Origin: a virus
Length of the DNA: 20,267 nucleotides
Virus record (IMG/VR): IMGVR_UViG_3300042321_001299
Location: 1-20,267 of that record
Reading direction: 5' to 3' (one strand)
Shown piece after piece: positions 14,030 through 20,267 of this stretch (positions are counted from its first letter, which is position 1; each line of letters starts with the position of its first letter). The notes under the pieces were generated by a model. That model had not been told where the DNA came from. It made no database searches and was given only the letters and a program-made list of their open reading frames with translations. The translations under genes were made by a program, and so were the position numbers.

Positions 14030-14469
14030 GGAGGCAGCCTCCGGATCGTGATCCCTGTCCGCGGTCCTTCCCCACAAATCGCGTAGCGTTTCAGGCAGCG
14101 GCCGTCGACGACCTGCGAGTCGTCCTTCCACACGGCCCCGGTCTTCGTGATCGCGTCCTGGACGCCTTTCGCGAGATTGTCCCAGTCGCCACACCGCAGG
14201 CCCGGCCAGGCCGGAGCCGTCGTCCGCAGATCGCCCGAGGTGGTCAGGTGGGAAAGTGGGCGGCCGAACACACAGACGACCTCGAGGACGAACGCGGAGG
14301 AATCGTCCCGTGAGATCCTCCGCCGTGCCGCCTCGGCCTTCACGAGCAGGCCGACCGCCTGCTTGAACGCGACGATCCCGTTGTCCGGCGTGTACATGCG
14401 GCCGCCGCGGGTGCTTCGTGCCCGCGGCTGCGGAACGGCGTCGCCTGGTATCTCGACGGTGAACTCCAC
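14026..14469 (-). CDS. rusA: RusA-family Holliday junction resolvase
   Basis: A 147-residue endodeoxyribonuclease. The N-terminal VEIPGDAVPQPRARSTRGG matches the basic start of RusA. The core has GDWDNLAKGVQDAI and WKDDSQVVDGR. Asp95, Asp97 and Asp116 reproduce the spacing of E. coli RusA D70/D72/D91 exactly (2 and 19 residues), so the magnesium site looks intact. It resolves branched DNA from recombination or replication before packaging. GTG start at 14469 has GGAGG about 8 bases upstream. Confidence 0.92.
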   Translation of the reverse strand: MEFTVEIPGDAVPQPRARSTRGGRMYTPDNGIVAFKQAVGLLVKAEAARRRISRDDSSAFVLEVVCVFGRPLSHLTTSGDLRTTAPAWPGLRCGDWDNLAKGVQDAITKTGAVWKDDSQVVDGRCLKRYAICGEGPRTGITIRRLPP

Positions 14470-14516
14470 GATCCGCCTCCGTGCGGACCTTCACCGTAGA
14501 TTTCCTGCCCTGCGAA

Positions 14517-14816
14517 TCAACCGGCGAGATGAATGTGGAGCCGGTGGGCTGCGAAGAAGTCGTAGGAGTCGTCGTCCATGAAGACGACGATCGACAGCTC
14601 GGCCCGCTTGAATCCGTACTTGATCATCAGACGGTCTCGGAGATCCTGGAGCCGGTCGGCCCCTTTCCCTGTGAACTTCGGGAAGACGACGCGAATGAAC
14701 GTGTGGTAATCGTGGAAGTGATCGACCCAGAGCTTCGTCGGCGTCGCGACCCCGTCACCGAACACGGCGACGAACTCCTTTTCGAGCTGCTCGGTCGTCA
14801 GGTGTAGGCAAGCCAT
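14517..14816 (-). CDS. Hypothetical alpha/beta protein
   Basis: A 99-residue protein with ATG 14816 and a good GGAGGG site upstream. It alternates helices (LTTEQLEKEFVAVFGDG, GADRLQDLRDRLMIKYGF) and strands (AELSIVVFMDDDSYDFFAAH). The acidic MDDD loop followed by YDFF is distinctive, as is the HFHDYHTF segment. I do not recognise the family. It is read between the 75-residue gene and rusA, so a DNA-metabolism accessory role is plausible only by position. Confidence 0.7.
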   Translation of the reverse strand: MACLHLTTEQLEKEFVAVFGDGVATPTKLWVDHFHDYHTFIRVVFPKFTGKGADRLQDLRDRLMIKYGFKRAELSIVVFMDDDSYDFFAAHRLHIHLAG

Positions 14817-14864
14817 CCGTGGCCCTCCGCGGTCGAGTCTATTGGCGTCCTGTGGAGGGCGGAT

Positions 14865-15092
14865 TCACGTCCTGTGTCCTCCGCCCTGTGGCCGGCTGAT
14901 CCCGGCGTTCCATTTCGCGATCTTCGCGCTCGCGGCCTCCTCGCTCTCGGCCATGCGTCGCCCGATGTGAGCCTCGCGGAGTTTGCGGGCTTCGATCTCG
15001 ATCGCCGGAGCGAGCCGAAGGCTCGACATGCTCGCGGCGTCCTCGGCCGGGTCCACCCACGGCTCGACGCCTGTGTTGATCGGTCGTCCCAT
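14865..15092 (-). CDS. Small hypothetical helical protein
   Basis: A 75-residue charged protein with a central helix (PAIEIEARKLREAHIGRRMA, ESEEAASAKIAKW). ATG 15092 shares a base with the TAA of the replication gene (TAATG), so it is translated with it. No domain is recognised. By position it could be a loader or partner of the replication protein. Confidence 0.6.
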   Translation of the reverse strand: MGRPINTGVEPWVDPAEDAASMSSLRLAPAIEIEARKLREAHIGRRMAESEEAASAKIAKWNAGISRPQGGGHRT

Positions 15093-15964
15093 TACGCGGC
15101 TCCCTCCTGCGACCTGATCTGATCCGCGAGCTTCCGCTTCGTCGCCTCGAACGCCGCGGCGTCGCTCCCCGACCAGGCCTGCGGAGGCGGCCGGTCTTCC
15201 TGGCCGCCGCGGTAGCCTCCGCGGGCCGGCTGATCGCGGGCGTTGTCGAACTGGCCCCCGAGGACCTTGTCGACGAAGCCCGGCGCGAGGATCTGCGGCA
15301 GCGTCACCGGGTCGCGGAAGTAGCGGCAGCGAGGCAGGGCCTCGATAGCCGCCAGGGCCTTCTCGAACCAGCCATCCTCCGAGAGCCGGTCCCCGACCTT
15401 GTCGGGCGGCCCAGGCAGCCGCCAGGGGCGACCCGTGCCAGCCGCCCAGGCCTTGCGGAGCGTCTCCCAGCCGGCAGGCCCGGCAGGGGCTCGGTCCGGG
15501 TCCCCTTGCGCAGCCGTCCCGGGGGAAGAAGAAGAATTTCTATCTCCTCTCTCTCTGGCGCGTTGCGCCCCGGTCGGGGGCGCTACGCGCCCCGGCTGGG
15601 GGCGCGTAGCGCCCCCGACCTTGTCGACCTGGTGTCGGACGGTGGCGAGAGCCCTTGATTTAGCGGCTTTTGAGAACCTGGCGTCCCATCCGGGGATACC
15701 AACGGTCCCATTCTCCGCGTCGATCACGAGCCAGCCCACGTCCTGGACCGCGTACCAGAAGACCTCGTCGCCCCCGCAGACCTTCGACAGGAGCCGGAGC
15801 GACATCCGGGCCGACCCGTCGGAGCTGTTCAGGGCGGACCATCCCCAGAGCATCAGGAGCCGACCGACGACCTGGTCGACCTCGAGGCCGGTCCGGTCGA
15901 CGAGGTCGAGGACCTCGGGCTTCTGGGGTAGGCAAACGTCGTAGGGAATCCATTCACCGGCCAT
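15092..15964 (-). CDS. Putative phage replication initiator/replisome organiser
   Basis: A 290-residue protein. The N-terminal ~105 residues (MAGEWIPYDVCLPQKPEVLD, then VVGRLLMLWGWSALN, AVQDVGWLVID and VGIPGWDARFSKAAKSRALA) match the winged-helix N-terminal domain widely seen in phage replication initiation proteins. A low-complexity Arg/Pro/Gly/Ser linker (about 112-170) follows, then a C-terminal part (GWETLRKAWAAGTGRPWRLP, RCRYFRDPVTLPQILAPGFV) typical of helicase-loading tails. The linker DNA contains a perfect 22-bp inverted repeat (15572-15620). ATG 15964 has GAGGAGG upstream and overlaps the methyltransferase end by 11 nt. Family assignment by eye; the exact partner helicase is not in the window. 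Confidence 0.75.
   Translation of the reverse strand: MAGEWIPYDVCLPQKPEVLDLVDRTGLEVDQVVGRLLMLWGWSALNSSDGSARMSLRLLSKVCGGDEVFWYAVQDVGWLVIDAENGTVGIPGWDARFSKAAKSRALATVRHQVDKVGGATRPQPGRVAPPTGAQRARERGDRNSSSSPGTAAQGDPDRAPAGPAGWETLRKAWAAGTGRPWRLPGPPDKVGDRLSEDGWFEKALAAIEALPRCRYFRDPVTLPQILAPGFVDKVLGGQFDNARDQPARGGYRGGQEDRPPPQAWSGSDAAAFEATKRKLADQIRSQEGAA
15525..15620. repeat. Perfect 22-bp inverted repeat beside purine/pyrimidine tracts; candidate origin
   Basis: Arms 15572-15593 and 15599-15620 are perfect reverse complements with a 5-base spacer (ggctg). Next to them, 15525-15560 holds an agaagaagaa tract, tttctat, and a ctctctct tract, a weakly paired stretch in an otherwise GC-rich region. All of it lies in the coding sequence for the replication protein's linker (the IR encodes residues 115-131). 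Phage lambda has its origin inside gene O in an equivalent place. The structure is certain; origin function is inference. Confidence 0.6.
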
Positions 15965-16901
15965 CGTCGTCCTCCTCGAAAAACAACACTGCGCCGAACC
16001 GCGAGAACGCCTTGCGGAACTCGTCAACGTCAGGCCCGATGTAGATGGCGACCTGACCCTGAACTGGCGTGTTCGCCGGAGAGCCTGTCTTATCGAGGAA
16101 CCGTATCCTGCCCTTCATGAAACAGGCGGCAGACGCGACCGACGCGAGCCGGTGAAACCATGCAGTATCGGTGGCGTTATTCACCAACACGATCGCCTGC
16201 TTGAAACGACTTGACTCACCGACGACCTTCTCTGTGAACAGTCCGATCAGCTCCTTCGAGTAGGGCGGGTTGAGCCAGACGTTGCCGGACCATTTCCTGT
16301 CGAGGCCGTTGTCGTCGATCGTGAAGTGCCTCCTCGCCTTCACGTTCGCCTGAGCCACTTCGCAGCTCGCCGGGTCTAGGTCGATGCTGCCCATCGCCTC
16401 CCTTGCCGCCTCGATGTACTCGGACGGCGTGTACCACTCGTTCTCACCGCTATTCAGCGAGACGTGCGACCCGTTCGCGATTTTCAGAAGGCCCGCCTGG
16501 GTCAGTTCTTGGCTCGACTCGTTGCATGACTCGACGTATGCCTCGAACTGATCCTCGGGCACCTTCGCCTCGCGTTGCCAGCGGGAAGACTGGTTTGGCG
16601 TTACCCCGAGGTCGTCGAGCGACGGCCCGGAAACCGATACCAGCGTGGTATCGGTTTCCGACGGCCTTCCGCCCTTCGGCTTCTCCATCGCTGCCAGCAT
16701 CTCGCCGGCCTTGCGCTCGGCGCGGAGCTTGATCTCGGCGGCCGCGTTCGCGGCCTCCAGGCTGTCCGACGCCGCCTTGACGTAGACGCGGAGCGCCTCC
16801 GCCTGGTCGCGGATCTGCAAAACGTCGTCCAGGCTCTTCGCGGCCGTGAGCGCCCGCCTGGCCTCGCTGATTCGCGATAGAGTTGTCACGGGAGAAGCCA
16901 T
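15954..16901 (-). CDS. Dam-type DNA N6-adenine methyltransferase with N-terminal helical domain
   Basis: A 315-residue protein. Residues ~1-145 are a helical domain (ISEARRALTAAKSLDDVLQI, AEIKLRAERKAGEMLAAMEK, then LGVTPNQSSRWQREAKVPED) found in many phage proteins. Residues ~150-310 are the phage Dam-type methyltransferase: NEWYTPSEYIEAAREAM, SIDLDPASC, catalytic NPPY at 211-214 (VWLNPPYSK), and FGAVLFFEE. It transfers methyl from SAM to adenine, protecting phage DNA or altering regulation. ATG 16901 has GGAAAGGA at a suitable distance; a GTG at 16889, overlapping the upstream TGA, is an alternative. The interdomain segment (81-92) is encoded by a palindrome. Confidence 0.88.
   Translation of the reverse strand: MASPVTTLSRISEARRALTAAKSLDDVLQIRDQAEALRVYVKAASDSLEAANAAAEIKLRAERKAGEMLAAMEKPKGGRPSETDTTLVSVSGPSLDDLGVTPNQSSRWQREAKVPEDQFEAYVESCNESSQELTQAGLLKIANGSHVSLNSGENEWYTPSEYIEAAREAMGSIDLDPASCEVAQANVKARRHFTIDDNGLDRKWSGNVWLNPPYSKELIGLFTEKVVGESSRFKQAIVLVNNATDTAWFHRLASVASAACFMKGRIRFLDKTGSPANTPVQGQVAIYIGPDVDEFRKAFSRFGAVLFFEEDDDGR
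16621..16666. repeat. 15-bp-arm palindrome flanked by 7-bp direct repeats
   Basis: Arms 16629-16642 and 16646-16659 are perfect reverse complements around gcg, extended by one more pair at 16628/16660. The 7-mer gacggcc occurs on both sides, at 16621-16627 and 16660-16666. Insert (16628-16659, 32 nt) plus one 7-mer equals 39 nt, or 13 codons, so insertion would keep the reading frame. It falls between the two domains of the methyltransferase. Confidence 0.85.
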
Positions 16902-17476
16902 GTCTCGAATCCTTTCCACCCCAATAGGTGCGCGTACTGAACAGAGATCCCGCTCGGAAACTTCAGGCGACAGCTCTCGTGGACGCGGTCGTGGCAGTCG
17001 GCGCACAGCGTCAGCAGGTCACACATGGGCTCTCCGAATAGCCGCTCGTATGAAATGTGGTGGCAGCGGAGGTCGTCGCAGCACCTACACAGAACGCAGA
17101 CGTGCCCGTCTAACTCGTGCCTCTCGTTTTTCACTGCGATCCAGTGGGGGAGCGATGAGTAGGCCGCCTTCATCTCGTCAGTGACGCGAGCCAGCGACGG
17201 ATGCTCGCCAACGTCAGGCATGAGGTAGGGCTTCTTCTCGGTCCCGTTGCCTAGGATGCTGAACCCGTGAGCGTTGCGCAGCTGCTCGATCGCAGGAGCT
17301 ATTCGGCTTCCGTCCGACTCAATCTCCTTCCGCAGGATTCGGTCGCCACGCCTGAGAGACGCCAGAACCTTCGCCTGAGCCTCGTCGCGTTCGTGGAACG
17401 CCCGAGCCTTCTCCTTCTCCCTGCACACCGAAAACAGTGGAAGGATTTCGTCGTCATCTGGCCAGTAGTCGCTCAT
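16886..17476 (-). CDS. HNH endonuclease with N-terminal helical domain
   Basis: A 196-residue protein. The C-terminal part holds the nuclease: C127xxC130, HH at 139-140 (LRCHHISYERLFGEP), and C158xxC161H162 (LTLCADCHDRVHE). The N-terminal ~90 residues are charged and helical, with a possible winged-helix segment (LRRGDRILRKEIESDGSRIA, then IEQLRNAHGFSIL). ATG 17476 lies 3 bp after the previous stop with GGGGGA upstream. It overlaps the methyltransferase start by 16 nt. Its GC content looks lower than its neighbours. It may be a free-standing nuclease, or pair with the methyltransferase. Confidence 0.85.
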   Translation of the reverse strand: MSDYWPDDDEILPLFSVCREKEKARAFHERDEAQAKVLASLRRGDRILRKEIESDGSRIAPAIEQLRNAHGFSILGNGTEKKPYLMPDVGEHPSLARVTDEMKAAYSSLPHWIAVKNERHELDGHVCVLCRCCDDLRCHHISYERLFGEPMCDLLTLCADCHDRVHESCRLKFPSGISVQYAHLLGWKGFETWLLP

Positions 17477-17479
17477 GCC

Positions 17480-17698
17480 TCAGTCCCCCGTCCAGTTAGT
17501 GCCGACCCGCGGCCCGGCGTAGCCGAGTTGCTGCGGAGCGTTGCCCCACCGCTCGAACCAGGCCTTCCGGACCGCCAGCTCGTCGGCGTAGGGTCGCGAT
17601 CCGTCCATGGATTCCATCGCGACAGCGTTGGCGATCCGCATCGCGGCGTGCCGGTCGGCTGCCGTGTTGATCGCGTCGATCGCGTCCGTGATCGTCAT
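17480..17698 (-). CDS. Small hypothetical protein
   Basis: A 72-residue protein with ATG 17698 and a good GGAGGGA site. An N-terminal helix (ITDAIDAINTAADRHAAMRI, ANAVAMESM) is followed by a short C-terminal part with KAWFERWGNAPQQLGYAGP. No family recognised. It directly precedes the HNH gene (3-bp gap). Confidence 0.62.
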   Translation of the reverse strand: MTITDAIDAINTAADRHAAMRIANAVAMESMDGSRPYADELAVRKAWFERWGNAPQQLGYAGPRVGTNWTGD

Positions 17699-17858
17699 CC
17701 GTCCCTCCGTGTGTTGGCCCCGTGTCGTGGGGCTTCCGCCTAGTGCCGGTCGTCAAGGCGAACGACCTCACCAGGAGCCGGTGTTATTTCGCGACCGCCG
17801 GCAGCGCTCTCCCCGTGGCCGAGATAGGCAGCCACTACGGCCGGGAGCGGCCGGAAGA
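17699..17858 (-). other. Longest intergenic gap (160 bp)
   Basis: The only gap over 100 bp. It holds either a 40-codon reading frame (listed separately) or a leader for the 72-residue gene. I see weak 5-bp GC stems only, and no convincing promoter, terminator or riboswitch. Confidence 0.5.
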
Positions 17859-17862
17859 TCAA
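17740..17862 (-). CDS. Possible 40-residue small gene
   Basis: A TTG at 17862 overlaps the TGA of the SSB-like gene (TTGA), the same type of junction used elsewhere in this operon. It opens a 40-codon frame ending at TAG (17742-17740). The product (IFRPLPAVVAAYLGHGESAA, then ITPAPGEVVRLDDRH) has one hydrophobic stretch and no known family. There is no good Shine-Dalgarno site and TTG is a weak start, so it may be untranslated. Confidence 0.3.
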   Translation of the reverse strand: MIFRPLPAVVAAYLGHGESAAGGREITPAPGEVVRLDDRH

Positions 17863-18371
17863 AAAGGAATGTCGTCCCCCGGCATCCGCGACGCGTCGTC
17901 GACCTTCTGTGCCGGTGTCCGCTTCACGGTCGGCCTCGAGGTCGGCGGAGCGACCGCTCGCTCGACCTGCGGCTTCGCGGTCGCGGTCTCGACGACCTGC
18001 TCGGCCGGCAGGAACTCGCCGACGTTGACGAACGTCTTCCCGTTGCCGGCCCGGTGGTAAATCCGTGCCCGGACGCGACGGCCGACCAGGTCGGTGATCT
18101 CGCCGGCAGCCCACTCCTCGCGGGTCATGCCGACGGCCTGGCGGAGGCTCGACAGGATCCGCCGGCCCCAGTCGGCCTTCGGGATCTTGGCGAACACCCA
18201 GCCGAAACGTCGCTCGTCGTGGACGAGCCGGAACTCGATCTTCTCGCCGTGGTCGATCACTTCGCGGATCTGGAGCGAGTGGTCGCCCTCGGGGACCAGC
18301 TCGCGTTCGGGAGCCCGCGAGTCGTCGCGGACAGCAACCGGCGGAAAATCATCATCAAGACCCCAGTCCAT
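17859..18371 (-). CDS. Single-strand DNA-binding protein (DUF669-like) with SSB tail
   Basis: A 170-residue protein. An acidic N-terminus leads into a beta-rich core (LVPEGDHSLQIREVIDHGEK, IEFRLVHDERRFGWVFAKIP) like the DUF669/OB-type phage proteins that keep company with recombination ATPases. Then come LVGRRVRARIYHRAGNGKTF and a Pro/Thr-rich linker. The last residues, MPGDDIPF, are the acidic SSB C-terminal peptide that binds partner proteins. ATG 18371 has AGGAG upstream. It overlaps the preceding 88-residue gene by 17 nt and follows the Sak4-like gene in one run, fitting a recombination module. Confidence 0.8.
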   Translation of the reverse strand: MDWGLDDDFPPVAVRDDSRAPERELVPEGDHSLQIREVIDHGEKIEFRLVHDERRFGWVFAKIPKADWGRRILSSLRQAVGMTREEWAAGEITDLVGRRVRARIYHRAGNGKTFVNVGEFLPAEQVVETATAKPQVERAVAPPTSRPTVKRTPAQKVDDASRMPGDDIPF

Positions 18372-18621
18372 CGAGTGTCTCCTGTTCTTGGGATTTCGCG
18401 GTCGCGAACTCGATCACAGCGATCAAGTGGTCGCGGCCGTAGTGGTTGTGTCCGTACTGTTTCTCCGGCTTCGGCAGGTGAGCGATCGCCGTCCGGATCT
18501 CGTAGCGCGTCATCCGATAGCCTGCGGCCTGCGACGCGTCGACGAGGTCCGAGCAGCGAAACCAGTCGCGATCGTGGTCGTGCCGCAGGCCCGAAAACGT
18601 CAAGTGTTCGAGGCTCGTCAC
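18355..18621 (-). CDS. Hypothetical protein between Sak4 and SSB genes
   Basis: An 88-residue protein with GTG start 18621 overlapping the Sak4-like stop (GTGA). The sequence FRCSDLVDASQAAGYRMTRY followed by EIRTAIAHLPKPEK suggests a small winged-helix-like fold, with a histidine-rich loop (KQYGHNHYGRDHLIAVIEF). No family recognised; position suggests a helper for recombination or replication. Confidence 0.65.
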   Translation of the reverse strand: MTSLEHLTFSGLRHDHDRDWFRCSDLVDASQAAGYRMTRYEIRTAIAHLPKPEKQYGHNHYGRDHLIAVIEFATAKSQEQETLDGLGS

Positions 18622-19586
18622 GAGGCGACCTCCTCGACCGGCTCGATTTCCTTGTGACGGTCATTCAGCCGGTCCGTGAGCTGCGACCACTCGTCGGCCG
18701 TGATCTGGTCGGTAGAGACCAGCTCGTCGAGACGGTTCCCGATCTTGCCGAGCGTCCGGACGTTCGCCGCCTGGGCGATGAACAAGGCGATCTGAGCGTA
18801 GAGCGGCCCTTCGGGTCGCTCGAATCGCTCGACGTGGGCCACGGTTATCCCTGGTGCGACCTCCTTGACAGATTTGGTCAAGGGAGCCGCCGCCGGGGCC
18901 GCTCCGGCCAGCCAAGCCGCCAGCCGCTTCCCGGTCTCGACCGTGATCGGCTTCGGGTCTCCGGAGAAGATCCCCGTCCGGTCCTTCGAGACGGTCGCGT
19001 AGTGGCCGTCGTGAACGAGATCGAGAACGGTCGTAAACTCGTACTCTAGGCCGTCGCGGGCCTCCAGCTTCATCCCGAGCTTCGTCACCTTCTTCCGACC
19101 GTGATCCTCGACCTGTGCGGTCTCGGTCTTACTTCGTCCCGTGCAGATCACATGGGCCGACGACCGGAGGATCGCGTCTACGAACGACCGCCACCGAGGC
19201 GTGATAACCGAGAAGGCCGACCATGTGTTCCCGCGGAACTGTGCTTTCGCGATGTCGTCGACCAGTTCCAGACATCCGCCCTTGCCACTCCAGCAGTGAG
19301 TAACGGAGTCGATCACGATCACCTCGTAGCCGGCGGCCTCGGCCCCCGAGATCGCCTCGACGTACCTCTCCGGCGTGAACGGCGGCTTCAGGTCGAGAAC
19401 GTCGAAGTCGTGCAGCTCGTCGTAGAGGTCGCTCGACCCTTCCTCGGTGTCGATCACGACCGTCTTCCCTCCCAGCCCCTTCGCCAGGAGCAGGGCTCCG
19501 AACGTCTTCCCGCCGCCGCTCGGGCTGGTTAGCAGAATCCGGAGCTTCGTTGCTGATCGCCTTGCCTTCCGAATAGAAACAGTCAT
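18618..19586 (-). CDS. Sak4-like RecA-fold ATPase (AAA_24), single-strand annealing
   Basis: A 322-residue protein. Walker A is at 20-28 (TSPSGGGKT) and Walker B at 89-94 (VIVIDS), with KTVVIDTEEGSSDLYDEL between. A RecA-like core follows, including FSVITPRWRSFVDAILRSSA and HVICTGRSKTE. The C-terminal region (~255-315, with NVRTLGKIGNRLDELV) is a small helical domain as in Sak4 proteins. These ATPases pair homologous single strands together with a phage SSB, and such an SSB is encoded 250 bp downstream. ATG 19586 has GAGGAGG upstream and an ATGA junction with the membrane gene. Confidence 0.85.
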   Translation of the reverse strand: MTVSIRKARRSATKLRILLTSPSGGGKTFGALLLAKGLGGKTVVIDTEEGSSDLYDELHDFDVLDLKPPFTPERYVEAISGAEAAGYEVIVIDSVTHCWSGKGGCLELVDDIAKAQFRGNTWSAFSVITPRWRSFVDAILRSSAHVICTGRSKTETAQVEDHGRKKVTKLGMKLEARDGLEYEFTTVLDLVHDGHYATVSKDRTGIFSGDPKPITVETGKRLAAWLAGAAPAAAPLTKSVKEVAPGITVAHVERFERPEGPLYAQIALFIAQAANVRTLGKIGNRLDELVSTDQITADEWSQLTDRLNDRHKEIEPVEEVAS

Positions 19587-19852
19587 CTTGAAAACCTCCT
19601 CACGGTGTCGATGTCGATCCACCCTGTCTCGCGGAACACCCGGAGCAGGGTCTCGCGGTCCGTCTCCGACGGCCGCGATCCTTTGCCATGGCATCCAGCC
19701 AGGCCGGCATCCCGCCGGCATCCCTCTCGGTCGGGCTCCGCCCGACCGATCTCTTCCTGTGATCTGAAGTAAGCCAGCCCGGCGATCGCGAGCCCGGCAC
19801 AGCCGAAGGCGATCCCGAGGACGGCTCCGACGAACAATGCGGCGGCGTTCAT
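19583..19852 (-). CDS. Small membrane protein of early region
   Basis: An 89-residue protein. Residues ~3-28 (AALFVGAVLGIAFGCAGLAI, AGLAYF) form a long membrane helix or two short ones. A charged cytoplasmic-type tail follows with RPSETDRETLLRVFRETGWI and DIDTVRRF, possibly a small helical domain. ATG 19852 overlaps the preceding TGA (ATGA) with GAGG upstream; a GTG two codons earlier is an alternative. Unknown function; could be an exclusion or membrane-modifying protein. Confidence 0.6.
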   Translation of the reverse strand: MNAAALFVGAVLGIAFGCAGLAIAGLAYFRSQEEIGRAEPDREGCRRDAGLAGCHGKGSRPSETDRETLLRVFRETGWIDIDTVRRFSR

Positions 19853-20109
19853 TTCCACACCTCGCCTTCCTGGTCCTCGAGGTACGGCATCGCGTGCTCC
19901 AGGGCCGCCCGAGCCCGGAGCAGGACGGCCCGGTTCACCGGGCAGCCGCAGGCGTCGACCTCGTCGATCAACGCCTCCAGCGACCGCAGCGGACGCCAGG
20001 CCGCGATCGCCAGGTGGCGAGCGAGCCGGGCACCGCGAGCGATCGGGTGGTGCCGGTCGTGGGTGTTCCGGTGAAGGGCCGTGTCGTTTCGCGAGATCAT
20101 GCGTCCCAT
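19849..20109 (-). CDS. Hypothetical helical protein
   Basis: An 86-residue protein beginning at ATG 20109 with AAGGAG 8 bases upstream. It has a His/Arg-rich start (MGRMISRNDTALHRNTHDRH) and helices (RSLEALIDEVDACGCPVNRA, VLLRARAALEHAMPYL). Not recognised. It is followed by an ATGA-coupled small membrane gene. Confidence 0.65.
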   Translation of the reverse strand: MGRMISRNDTALHRNTHDRHHPIARGARLARHLAIAAWRPLRSLEALIDEVDACGCPVNRAVLLRARAALEHAMPYLEDQEGEVWK

Positions 20110-20120
20110 TGGTCGGCTCC

Positions 20121-20267
20121 TTAGAAGGGCAGGATCGCGCCGTCCGGCCACGGCCGGCCGTCGATCACGCGGAGCGTCTTCTCGTCGTCGGTCTCGACCA
20201 CGACGAGCGGCCGGTCGCCTTCCTGGATTCGGACCACGCGGCCCGCTTCCCATTCGGTGTCCGTGTG
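20121..20267 (-). CDS. Partial hypothetical protein (C-terminal 48 residues)
   Basis: The frame is open from the right edge to a TAA at 20123-20121. It reads with strongly codon-like GC bias as EAGRVVRIQEGDRPLVVVET, then DEKTLRVIDGRPWPDGAILPF. Its beta-strand-rich end suggests a small beta-barrel or OB-like C-terminus. The start lies outside the window. It precedes the 86-residue gene by 11 bp, so it is probably the upstream member of the same operon. Confidence 0.6.
   Translation of the reverse strand, partial: HTDTEWEAGRVVRIQEGDRPLVVVETDDEKTLRVIDGRPWPDGAILPF

Noticed and set aside
14030-14494. N-terminal extension of the HTH gene to a 269-residue protein
   Set aside because: The extension is the off-frame reading of rusA; the GTGA junction at 14029 gives a better start.
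16621-16666. Insertion sequence end or site-specific attachment site
   Set aside because: No transposase or integrase nearby and the element is only 32 nt; better described as a small palindromic insertion.
17607-19049. Plus-strand open frame of 480 codons across the Sak4/SSB region
   Set aside because: Crosses several well-supported minus-strand genes with Shine-Dalgarno sites; composition is that of a shadow frame.
1-20267. tRNA or rRNA genes
   Set aside because: No cloverleaf-like GGTTCGA/CCA pattern or rRNA signature was seen on either strand by eye.

Overview
The window is a stretch of a tailed double-stranded DNA phage (Caudoviricetes), either free or integrated, with an HK97-type head. 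It is GC-rich, about two-thirds G+C by eye, and every supported gene lies on the minus strand. It therefore reads from right (20267) to left (1). I see no integrase, lysogeny repressor, tRNA, rRNA or CRISPR array, so lifestyle and integration state cannot be decided. The host must be a high-GC bacterium. A planctomycete-like host would fit a protease-based lysis idea, but nothing here proves it.

Layout in transcription order. (1) 20267-17480, DNA metabolism: small unknown genes, a small membrane protein, a Sak4/RecA-like ATPase, and a DUF669-like single-strand-binding protein with an SSB-type DDIPF tail. (2) 17476-13685: an HNH nuclease overlapping a Dam-type adenine methyltransferase, a putative replication initiator with a perfect 22-bp inverted repeat inside its gene, a RusA resolvase and a small helix-turn-helix protein. 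(3) 13674-11289: a tail-fibre module (Ig-like protein, collagen-repeat fibre, accessory protein), visibly poorer in GC in its distal half and placed before the terminase. (4) 11292-5861: HNH nuclease, P-loop kinase-like protein, small and large terminase, portal, and a prohead protease fused to a HAD-like domain. (5) 5848-2418: a beta-rich decoration-like protein, then six tightly coupled small genes (zinc ribbon, holin-like protein, proline-rich membrane protein, membrane-anchored papain-like cysteine protease, small membrane protein, membrane-anchored cysteine-rich protein). (6) 2320-1: major capsid protein, head-tail connector, head closure protein and the start of a gp10-like gene.

At least 16 gene junctions use GTGA, ATGA or TAATG start-stop overlaps, so most of the window looks like translationally coupled polycistronic mRNA. 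Non-coding gaps are short; the longest is about 160 bp at 17699-17858.

The most interesting points are the membrane-anchored papain-protease cassette wedged between protease and capsid genes (a possible proteolytic lysis system), the prohead protease-HAD fusion, and two perfect palindromes inside coding sequences at linker positions. One of these is flanked by 7-bp direct repeats like an in-frame inserted palindromic element; the other is a candidate origin inside the replication gene.
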